Position numbers and translations under genes: made by a program. 64,000 bases of DNA from Prostheceraeus crozeri (lineage: Eukaryota; Platyhelminthes; Polycladida; Euryleptidae), in assembly GCA_907163375.1 (NCBI GenBank), contig CAJQUW010007532.1:57501-121500 (forward strand), in the 5' to 3' direction. Positions 12,401 through 24,400 of this stretch are shown in pieces (position 1 is the first letter of the stretch; each line of letters begins with the position of its first letter). The notes beneath the pieces are model-generated. The model was not told the DNA's origin, made no database searches, and saw nothing but the letters and a program-made list of their open reading frames with translations.

Positions 12401-15400
12401 TTATTAAGTTCCTGCATGTGCCATCTGTTTGCATCAGTTTGCACTTCTAGCAAAGTGATACGATTAAACAATCTAATTCTGTGGCTGAGATATTATTTGA
12501 TAAATATAATAAGAGTCACACAAAAACCTATTGTGAGCATCTCAAGCAATGAATTTTGTTCGGTTTAAAATCCGGTGCAGTCATTATTACTTGCAATAAA
12601 TCACCTGTGTGATCCAGTTGGAGAGGCAAGGATAGGTGAGTGCTGTCCAGACTCTTGGGTTTCTACTGAAGTGAAGCGCAGCTCAGGAGGAACTGCTGGA
12701 TCAGCACTGGAACATCGAGTAGACGGCGCGGTTGGGAACTCGTCTACTCCGACCTGTCCACAATTATCTGGATTACTCCCTCGCATTGATGATAACTGCA
12801 ACGAAAGGAAAAATGAGACAATCATATAACGAGTTTGCAAGCTTGAGAATTTTCGGGAATGACAGGCTTAATAATAATACAAGAAAACATATCTCATGAC
12901 AGTAACACCAATATTGCGTTTTTTACAGAAAACCCGCAAGCAAACCATAATGACTCTACCCAGTCAGAGTCCCAGAATACAAGAAACATAACAAATGATT
13001 TCAATCGGATCTCTGAAAGATGCTTCACCAACTGAGCGAGATTAAAGCATCGATCGGATTTCAAGGAATCTTTGAAGAAAAATGCGTATCACTCAATTTA
13101 CAGCAACAAACTTCTATAAAACCACCAGTTTTTGCCACCCTATTTCGGCAAAAACTGGACTAAGACATATTTTTACAGTATTTAAGTTGCCAAAGTTTTT
13201 TGAGTACATGCAAGGAATCGTCACATCCTGACTTTATCGATAAGCAGTCATAATAAGTTCATTTTATTGCTCATCATTCTTCCAATATCAGACCTGCATT
13301 TCCACAATTCACAAACCTTATCGATGTCATATTTCAAATAAATAATTATAATAAAATTGTAAGTGTAAAAATGTAAATTATTAAAAAATATTGAGAAAAT
13401 ATTAGTCCCTACGGGGACTCGTACATTAAATCTATGACTAGGACTTTCTAAATGTGTAAAGCAACATATCAGTGATTTATCATATATACTTTAATTTATA
13501 TACTTAAATAATTTTGCAAGTCATTGGCGTCTTTCATTTGTTCATCGAGACCCCTTGAAAACGAAAAGCCATTGTATCATATTTGGAGACCGATTACTAT
13601 CTTCCATTCCTTCCAGGAATCTTTGTGGTCAAGTCCTCGAAGTCCGTGATCAATCAAAACACCTGGGTGTTATGTTGAATTCAAATTTAGAAGGTCGTGT
13701 CCATGTTGACAATACATAGAATAAAACGCGCTCGAAGTTCCTTCTTTTCCCTCTCAACAGCTGGAACGTTCAATCCAGAGCTTAGTCCCTTCGTCAAATC
13801 ATTTTGATGGCGGACGGTTGTTGCACCCTCTCTACAATTTGGGTGTGACATCGCACCTCTAAATGGACAGGATGTTGATTGCCTCGAAAAGTGCCAATCG
13901 GACAGCATAAAAGCGGCTATGAGGCTGCCTAGGTCAGCCCACCATACTAACCTTCTGAAGGCCATCAATGTACTCAGGATTCAGACTTTCCACCGCTTGA
14001 GTGTTTTACGTGCCTTGGCGAATAGTTGCAGACAGAACCACCGTCTGCGACAGGTACTCCTAAATGGACTTGCACTGGGCAGTTTGAATCCAGAGGAATC
14101 AAGGGCCTCCTTTATCGGTCTCGTTTTGGACGTATGTTGTGGCCGTGTGGTTCATGCCATTCAAGCTGCCAGTAGCAAGATAAACAAGAGGTTGGTCTTC
14201 GAGCCATTCGAAGAAAACGGGGTAGTGGACAGCATTAGAGCTTCATGCGATCTACCAGAGCTTCATAAGCCGATGATGAGATTTCTTCATATTGTTCTTT
14301 TTTAATTGTCTTTGGTCTTTTTGACTGCTCAATAAATTATTATTATTATTATTAATGTGTACCATTAAACGTTTAATGTACTGTTCGTGAAATACGTGTA
14401 TGATAAAGCATTTTGTTTTACACATTGAGAAAGTCCGAGTCATAGATTTAATGTACGAGTACCCGTGGGGGAGTCTACGTGGACTGTACATTAAATATAT
14501 GACTCGGACTTTCTCAATATGTAAAACAAAAAATAATAGGTGTTTTAGTTTTGTAATTCAGTAAATTTTGCTATTTTGCCTAATAGTTTTCTTCTAACAC
14601 AGTGAAATACGATCAGTTCCGGGAGAACCGTATTAAGCGAACTTAACTGTATATGTATATATGTTATTTACTGCAACTCTAATTTCACAGTCCTGGATAT
14701 ATTTCAAGCATTGTACCAATAATTTCTCTGATGAACTAAATCATTTTGGTTAGAAATAAAGCACGATATTGAAAAACGGAGTCTCATAATTGGAATGAAG
14801 CATGCTTTAATATAATGTAAATGTCGTAAGAGTATATTATCGCTTTATGTACTGTTTTTAGGACTTTAAATTGAAGTTGTTTCTTAGTTATTTCTCAGTT
14901 CATTAGATAGTTGCGAAAGACTATACATTACCTTACATGGAATAGTACAATTTAAGTGAAAAATCAACCGACGTGTCTTCGTCTCCCAATAACCGACGGC
15001 AACAACGACACTGAAATAATTCACAACATTTGGCAAGCATATCCAATCTTACTCACCTTCATCAGTTCTGCTTTGAGTTCCCGGACATCTAGTGGATGAT
15101 GATCTTGGCTTGTGATGGAGAAATTGTAACCACCTTCACTGCTCCGTCGAACAGGGCTGTATCTCTGAGGGCGATATCGGAAAACGCCGCTGGGAAGGCT
15201 GTAACGCTTCTGATGAAGGAAGAGTTCAGGAGGAGGTGTTACTGCCGGTTTACGACGTTTGGGAGATTCTGACGGTGATTCCCAACCGGATGTGCCACCT
15301 GTTGAAACCGGTCCCGAAGGTGGTCCACCACCAGAGGAGTTGCCAGATCCACGCCGTCGATAGGCCTCAGGCACTGAACCGCCCATGCCCGGGTTGGAGC

Positions 15401-18400
15401 GATGTAGCGGCTGAAATTCTGCAGCACTATCTGAACTTCGTCTTGGGAAGGATGAGCAATCTGAAAAATCGGATTTATGAATTGTTTGTCCAAGGTGCAA
15501 ATAATATTTCAATTCAATTCTCCTGACACATTTGAATCAGTAGTACCATAGTATACTAGAAATATGCTAATAGTATGAAAACATCGATGAACCTGATTTA
15601 GTTAGAAGTGCGCAAACTCCTTTCAATAGATTTTTTATGGTTGAATTTGCCATAAAACGTCATTTTTCGCATGAGTTTACGACATTATTACTATTACTAG
15701 CGAAAACACGGATTAATAAATATACGACACAGATGCAGATTAATCTCCGCATTGATACGGAATGAATCTCAGTGAATATCATATTTGATTCATCACATCA
15801 TATTCCCCTCAACTCTCAATTTTGGCAGAGTTTTACCTACTAGAGATCCAAAGAGGAAGTTATTATGGGTCAATATAATAATAATATCTACTTTATACTT
15901 CAACTTCTTCTTGAATGCAGTTTTGGAGTGCATCAATGTCGTCTTAGTTTATAGGGAAATGTCATATGGGAACAAGAGACAACTGAAAACATTGGACTTC
16001 TTGCTGCAAAACTTCGTAAACTAGATATTGCTTTGATATCAGCAATGATGAGTGAAATTGTTCGCTTAAGAAACGAGAATTGAGTATATTCCAGTCCAAA
16101 TGTATATGAAAACGATTGAAGATGAATAAGTTTTTCAATACATATTTATCAGCTTGGCGCATGGAATTATGCATTAAAAGAGATATTTGCGCAAATAAAA
16201 AAATGATATGCAGAACAGGTAGGAGAAAGTTCCAGCGCTTATTGCAAGAAAAAAATCAGTTCTGACTGACATTGCGACATGTGGAAGTATGAAAATGCTG
16301 ACGTTATAACAAGATTCTTTCATTGGCTACATAGTTTACATGTGCAAATATTGGTAAAATGTGTCTTCTTAATACATTTCGGCTGCTCAAAACAATGATT
16401 TTATTTATCTTTAATATTATATAAAATCTTGATATTTATCATACATCATTTGAATGAAATCCTCTCTTTCTCTAGCGAGTGGGTATGGTTTTAATAGCCA
16501 AAATATATCAAGGAGACACATTTTTGAATGACTTGGTAAATACAACTTGAATTTTCCATAAATATCCTTTTATTTATTCTCCTGTTTATAGGAGGAAATC
16601 TATCTCAAAACAAAATACTAAATCATATTTCACATTTGATGATCAAGAAAATCGCAATTGATGGCATGACGGATCACAGTCAATCAATTTTATCAAGCTT
16701 ACACGACTGAATTAACGTGTATGGCTTTCCGCGGAATAAAAAAAAACTTTGGAGTTGCCCAACATTTCGAAGACTTAAATAGAGCTACTGAAATATTCAT
16801 GCAATACTTAAACAAATTATTAAATTTCAGAGCTGCTATCTAGGAATGAGCTATGTGCATGTTGCAAGAAATTTTTGGAATAATAGAACAGAACATAGAG
16901 AGAGATTAGAAATCATGACAAGTAATGGATGTAGAACGTTAATAGACGTATAAAAATTATATATATATATATAATGAAACAATAGAAAACCAAATGGGAA
17001 ATGATAATACAAAAGTGAATCAAAAGCAAAGTTTGCTACTGTGAGAGAACTCACTTCTCTCAAAGTGAGTCGCCATATATCTAGCTGTGGTGGCAATTTC
17101 AAAGCCATGCCATTTTACCAGCTGCCACCTGATGCATAGAACACCAGTTCCACCTGAAGCATGGAACATAGCTTCCTTGGACTTTCTGTCCAAGCGATTC
17201 GCATCAGGTGGCAACTGGTAAAATGGCATGGCTTTGAAATTGCCACCACAGCTAGATATATGGCGACTCACTTTGAGAGGAGTGAGTTCTCTCAAAGTTC
17301 TCTCAAAGTGAATCGCCATATATCTAGCTGTGGTGGCAATTTCAAAGCCATGTAGCTATGTTTATCCGTGCATTTCATCCATCTCTAAATGCTTCTTGAT
17401 GTCTGTGTCATCATTTTGATATCCACATTATTTTATGTAAATTTTTGTTGAATAAATCAGTTTGTCTTGAAAAGCCGCCGTAGCGGCCGAAATCGATCGG
17501 TAGTAGCAAACTTTGCTTTTGATTTTCTGGTGGGTCACACAATTTTTACATTATATACATACATACATGCATGAAAAAATTACATCTAAAAATAATAAAA
17601 AGACATTATGAAAATTTCCTATATTACAAAAGGCAGAAGAGATTCATCTGAGCATCCATTAATTAAATTAATTGATTTTTTATTCCGCGGAAAGCCGGAG
17701 GCGTTTATTCAGTTATCGAAATTCCCGGAGAGGCCACAAAATCGCTTAAACGACTATATCAACTTACATGGTGTCATGAAGTCTGGCGGGGCCAACAAAT
17801 GAGGATCTTTGACCGTGAATCTAGCTATAGGCTGATGTAACACAGCTGGAAGATTGGCTGGCAAGTTAAGCTGTGGCAAATATTGCAACCATGTCAGTGC
17901 TGTCGAACCAGCTACAGCACCGCTCGAGTCTGCCATTTGCAGTGTATGTCTTCGCATGGCCATATAACGAGTGAACGCTTCGCATGTGATCGGATCTTCC
18001 TCTTCTTCGTCTCCTTCTTCCATGTGAAGCAAGTCAAGAGTGGAACAGACCGGTTGAGGAGTTGGCTCGCTACCGTAGTTTCGCACAAAAGAGAATTGGC
18101 GCCTTCGCTGCTGAGTTGGACAGAGTTGAGCAGTGCCTGCATCAGTCTCCATGCCTTCAGGAATATGCTCTAAATGCGTCATTGATGGTTGAGATTGCTG
18201 TTGCGGAGCTTCAATCGTCAAAGAAGGAGCTGGCTGAGGTTGTGGCGGCTGTTGTAACTGTTGTTGTAATTGTTGCTGAAGTTGGTGCTGAAGTTGCTGT
18301 TGCAATTGTTGCTGTTGTTGCTGCTGTTGCTGTTGGTATTGCTGAGTATCAATGACTAGATGAGGGGTTTCAAGGACTTGGCAAGAAGGCGGCAAAGGAT

Positions 18401-21400
18401 GATGAGGAATTCGAAGAGCTTGGAGGGGAGGATTGCGCTGCACAGCAGACTGTTGGAGATTCGCCATTGCATCAGCTTCCTGGATTGGCTTGCGCAGACT
18501 AGCTGCGCGCTTCGCTTTATCACGAAGGAGATGATAGGCGGCATAGTTTCTGTCGAAAGTGCGTTTGGTTACCTGCAAGGTAAAAATATTTCTCTCATCA
18601 AATAAGATTATCTAATGACCAATAATTTTGCTAAAGCTATAAAATATCATATGATTATTCAAAGTGAGGAACGCAGCATGCTGCTGGTTAATTAACCGAA
18701 CTTGGACAGCAGGTGAGCTGCGCTCAATAAGCGGTGGACCTATTCAACAAAACCTACAGTATATTCATCTTTTCCATTTTCGTGTAATTTCTTAGCATTG
18801 ATGCATCTTTTTACATCCTTTTGCCATGATATAGAGGTGTCGGATACAAAAGATTTTAGAGATATGAATTTCGTTGATAACCGTACAACAACAACGCCTT
18901 TGCATGAAACAATGGACTATTTGACTTGATACAAGCTTGTCATCCACAACCCCAATTCGCCCTAGAAACTAGCATACCAAGAGTGCGTTTACACGTGCAA
19001 CTTTTTTGCTGACACTTTTCGCTCCATGATGAGTCAGAAAGGAATGGACAAACAATGGAAGCAAATGCATGCCTTCAATAATCGTGCCTCGCGCGTCACC
19101 AGATTCACAGATTCCAGACAATCGCATCTTAATGAACGGTGATAAAGAGAAATGCATCGATCTCGTCAGCTAAATTTGCGTCTGGTTCAACTTTAGCTGA
19201 GCATTGTTGCCCTCCAAATGACACATTGCTGCCCACTCGTCTGCTTCTATTCTGCAATAGCAACATAGTTTTGACATGGCACTACATAGTTTCGTACAAT
19301 GCAAATTATTTCATCATTCAGATCACATGCATGCTGACTTGAAAATTTAAAATTGATCTGATTTTTAGCAAAGTCCAACGAAAAGTGTAACAGGAGTAGG
19401 CATCTGTCAAATCAGGATTTCACTGAAATTTGAAAAAAAACTGAAATTCCTATGTTCCCAGTCCCACACCTTAACCCAAATTCCCTTATTGCACTTTTGT
19501 GCGCATTGTGAGCGAATCGTACTACTGTAAAATGAAGAAAACAGAAGGAAGCGACCTGGGGGCACTATGTGATCGAGTCATATCCCTTCAAGGAAATTTC
19601 TACATATCAGCAATCAGGTCAGTATGCTCTACGGTTGGTCTATAACAAAAGAAGCCAAACAAGTTTTGGAGATGAAGATATTCAAGTGGTCGTTGAGATT
19701 CACATGTTTTGACGACAAAAGGAAAACATCCGTGCCCGGGTGGACATTGCGCCTGGGGTTGTCCCATAATAGCGAATGCTAAAATAGCCAAGTGCCAATA
19801 TAGCGAAGTGCCTACGTAGCGTATTCCCACTATAGCGAATTCTCAGAAGAGATATATTCCATCATAATGCACATGAAATTAGACAATCATTAATTTGTAT
19901 AATAAAAAATGAATAATCTACTGTATACATACTCATTTTCTTCTGATATGATATCAACGAAGCTTCATAGCTTCATGGACCTAGCTATGTATAATGTACT
20001 TGAGAATGTATCCTCCTTATTTAACTCAAAAAATTGAAAATGAAATTACCTTCCCCATTTTCTGATTTCGTTGTACGAATTTCATAGAACATATCACTAC
20101 GTGCTTGTTTGCAATTGTATATCAGCAATGTCTGCTATTATGGACACTGAACCATGTATTATTTATGTTAAGGCGCTGTAAGTGCAAACCAAACCACACG
20201 CAGAATTTTATTCGCGACTGCAGGCGAGCTTCAATATTATGAAGTCTAGTAGGCGAGCTCTTGATAGCTAGTCTCCCCTCACAACTGATATATTTTCTCT
20301 TGCCACTTAATATGTTTTGTCTTCGTGTTTTCAAGATGCCTTTATTAAGATATGGCAGCTTATTAAACGAATAATTTCATACAAACAACTGGTACTTTCA
20401 ATCATATGATCTCATATTGAATGCTTCAATGCAACGAAATACGTAATCATCGATCTGAATAATAGCAAATAGAAATCTTCACATCATCTATTCGGCATGA
20501 TCTTGTAAGCTACAAGTAGTCACAGGTTGTATTACAGTACGACGAATTGTCATTCTTTAATGAAGAAAATAATTATTTAAGTTGAAGAGGATTTGTTACT
20601 TATTCCTGGCAAAGCAATGAGTTGTGCAAACTATCATACAATTACTTTGTTTCGAGTACTCGGAATCACTACTCGAGTAACACTTTGAGAGTGAGTAGGC
20701 CTACTCGAGTACTCGCGCTTAATACTACTACCCTGGGGCAACCGTGCAGAAACAGTGTTAGATAGAGAGTTGTTAGTGACAAGGCAATTTTAATGAATTT
20801 GAGATATTTGTTAATGTAACAATGTTTCGGTTCGGTCGCCCCTGGTCTGCACGTCTTAACCCAATCACGACCGGGCGATTTTTGGCTTAATAGGACCGGG
20901 GGCCCTCTCACCTTCAAGTTTCCATGTTCCGAAGGATAAAACTTTTTGAAAACATGATTACTATATATATTTCGAGTCTCCTTCGAGGAGTGGCAGTGCC
21001 TTTTTTGTATGATTCGAAAACCTGTGCACCAAAAATTCAAATTTCAAATTTGTATTTTCAAACTTTTTCATTTTTTATGAATCTATGTATATTTTTTTGG
21101 CTCTTCAAAAATTGTTCATCACAGCTAAAGTATTTCTGCAAACTTTTACTTTGGCATATCTATATGGTGTTATAAGTGTAATATAGTGCGTTAATTTTAG
21201 TACTATAAACAGCAGTTTGAAATTTGAACGTAGATAATGTCTTTTCATGTATTGCAGCATTTTTCTATCAATACAAATGTCTCGTTCTAATAACTTATTC
21301 GCTATAAAGACAAGGTAATGTTACATTCGGAATGCAATCTTTCGAATGGTGACATGTATTTTCCATTATTCTGTGGCACAATGTCCGTGGCACAGTGGTT

Positions 21401-24400
21401 GCGTACTTGGACTAATGATTTCATGGTCCAGAGGTCGAACCCGGAAAGTGTTATTGGAAGTCGAGAGGAAGGGCATCCGGACTACAAAGCACCACAACGC
21501 TCCAAACAAAGTCTGACTTAAATCAGCACCGTCCAAGGCCCCAGTAGGGGTAAAAAGTGACGTAAAATCCGTAAAAAAATGTAAATGCATACATTACATG
21601 TGCAATTTACATGTACTCATTTTGGAAGATAAGATGAATGTGGATGTCAACAATCTTGAATTGCGCATGCATAAATGCTATGTACATATGATACAGAAGC
21701 ATTATATAATTAATCAATGCTATTCTAAATAAAAACCTTCAATTTTCTAAAAAGTACTTTTAAAAATGACCTTTTAAACTGATCTTACACTAAGTCAGTA
21801 TTGCCCAAATTTTTAATGAAAGTTCAACATACATACAAACTAAAAGTCATAAAAAATTAATCTTCAATCTGACTTAGTTTAGGAGATCATATAAAAAGAA
21901 GTTAATAGGGGGGGGGCACCCCCAGGTCTGATAGGTTAAAGATTGCTATGATTAGAGCTTCCTGGTATGGAAAATTTTTCCAGTATGTGCCCAGTATTTG
22001 TCACATTCTTGCCCCCCTTGCCCTGAATTCGCTTCGGCATCCCTGCGTATTGGCAAGATAGCGAACTTCCACAACATTCTTCAGCATATATCTATGACGG
22101 AGTAAAAAGGACGGGGGAGAGGAGAGACGTGAGAAGACGGAGGAAGGAAAACCAGGAAGCGGGGGAGGAAGATCAGAGCGGGAAGACACGCGGTCAGGAA
22201 ATTGGAAACCTTCATTGGTCATACATCGTTCCCTTTTCTTCCTCATTCTAAGTCTGTCTACTGGCTGTACTCTCGCGCAGCTCTGGAAATGTCAGCGGGT
22301 GAACTCGTCTCATTTCTTGTCGGAACAAGAGTCTACTGGGAAACGGCAACTTTCCTTCTCTATACCCCTGCTGATCTCATTGAGAGCCTTTCTTAGAAAC
22401 CGTCACTACGAGTGAACAACACAGAGAAGCGCTATTTGACCAGGTATTCGTATAGCAATTTTCTCATGCATTCCAAAATGCCGCTACATGGAAATCTATA
22501 GATTTGGGAATAATTTTGAGTCACAATAACCAAGTCAATATGGATACATTGTCAAAGCATATGAATGATGGGATGATTTTCAATGAAGTATGAGAAAGAC
22601 TAGATTTTTAATCATAAGAGCCAGTGGATGCAAAATTCACACATATTCGAAACCACAAGCAAGGAGAACTGCAACATGAAATAGGCATTGAGCAACATCA
22701 TCGACTCCAACAAACAAATGCATGTCGTTGAGATTCATCTTGGTGCAGAGAATGATTGTTTTAATAATGTTCAAAAAATCCTTGAGCTATCTTAAATTCT
22801 ATCATAATTTTCCCTAAGCAACATATTGTTGGCAAGCACTTGTGAAATGTGATAAATTGATAAACCTTTGATGCATTTATCATTGCAATTAATTAATAAA
22901 GGAAAACTCGCCATGTAATTAACAGCTCGCCGCTTCGTCCGTTCTTATTGAGAGCATTACACGGAACTGAATGACATTTGTGACAACTGTTCTACGACAG
23001 TTTTTTTTTACTTTGACTTTTTTTGCTTATCATTTAATTTGTAAACTCAGTGATTGTTTAAGTCTTTTATTGTATTTACTAGTATTTTATGTAAACTGAA
23101 CATATCATGACTTTTCTCTACAGTAGACTAACTTATACTTTTGCTTTATCTTTTATGTGCAATCTTAGTGAAGGTCTAACTTTGCTTTTTCTTTCTTTGT
23201 CTTAACTAGTGCATTAACTTGTAAACTTAACATACACTTAGCACAATTGAAAACGCACCACCTGTCAAATCCGTCAAATTGATCGCTATACACGATTGAT
23301 AAAGAATGGAGGACGCATTCTAACCGACATAGATATCTGTGCTACGGCCCGACGGCGGTCAGGGGTCTAATGAAATGATTGACAGGTAATGTAAATGAAT
23401 AGGACAAACTTTTAGTGATTAAGAAAAGTAATTATTAAACATAATATCTATACCTGTACAAGTTAATAGCGGGTATAACTTCCGCGAGCAGTCAATAAGG
23501 CACTGATTCGTCGCGGCATTCTGAGGACGAGCCGTCTCAGAAAATTTTGAGGAATTTGTTGCCAAACTGCAACCACTGTCTCTTGTAATTCACGCAGTGT
23601 TTGCGGAGGCGGGTCCCGCTGCTGAACTTGGCGCTTCAGATAATCCCACACGTGCTCGATCGGGTTCATGTCCGGCGACCTTTATGGCCAGCGAAGAGTC
23701 CGTATCCCTAAGTTTTCCTTCAGCTGCGTCACATTGTATGCACGATGCGAAGGTGCGTTATCATCTTGCAGGATCCAGTTGGCCACGTCTCCGAATGTTC
23801 GAGTCGCAAATGGCAGAAGATGCGTTTGCAGCAGTTCAGCATAACGCTCACCAGTCACGTTCGTGTTGAGCACTACCAGCTCGGTCTTGCCCGTCAGGGT
23901 GATGCCTGCCCACACGTGAACGGATGGCCCCTGTTGCTGATGAGTAGGCTGGACGTGTTGCTGCAGCATCTCTTGGCGTGGCACACGCCAAACACGAATG
24001 CGGCCATCATTGCGGAACAGACGAAACCGACTTTCGTCAGTGAAGATGATACGTCTCCATTGTGGTAGTCTCCAGTGAACTCGTTGCATCGCCCACCGCT
24101 CTCTTCGTGCCACATGCGCAGGTGTTAATCTGGGGCATTTGCGCATCTTCCTTGAGCGAAGTCCTTGCTCTCGAAGCCGATTTCTTATGGTGCCCGAGCT
24201 CAGGATGTTGCCTCACATCAGTCGCAGCAGAGTTGCGGGGAGTGTGGGATTGCCTCGCACCATTCTGAGCAATCGCCGGTCAGCTCTGGCAGTTGTGTGA
24301 CGAACTGCACCAACGCCAGCATGTGCCACGGTACCATTTGCTCTCGCTTTCTTGAGGTCGGGCAATCGTCGTATGCGAACGACCGAAATGTCGTCCGACT

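Larger units (their letters stand above)
9454..12604 (-). other. SIK intron (3.15 kb) holding SINE and hAT copies
   Basis: This is the last intron of the kinase gene. It contains a tRNA-derived SINE (9815-10035), two ribozyme-like cores in opposite orientation (10264-10291 and 11557-11585), a decayed fold-back arm (11805-11961) and hAT copy B. Between about 10300 and 11500 I see no coding signal. It may be the body of a non-autonomous Penelope-like element bounded by the two cores, but that is inference. Confidence 0.6.
12796..15056 (-). other. SIK intron (2.3 kb) with LINE remnant and fold-back
   Basis: The intron holds a small hairpin (13125-13158), a LINE remnant (13565-14352) and two related palindromic repeat pieces around it (13404-13464, 14411-14531). 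From about 14540 to 15056 I see nothing recognisable. Confidence 0.6.

Noticed and set aside
17020-17355. Overlapping open frames on both strands that look like paired small proteins
   Set aside because: They read across the mirror-image arms of the fold-back element, which forces similar frames on both strands.
18062-18355. Plus-strand frame rich in Val and Ala
   Set aside because: It is antisense to the SIK polyglutamine exon; CAG/CAA repeats read backwards give this composition.
19769-19848. CRISPR-like array
   Set aside because: Units are contiguous 16-bp variants with no spacers, and the DNA is animal.
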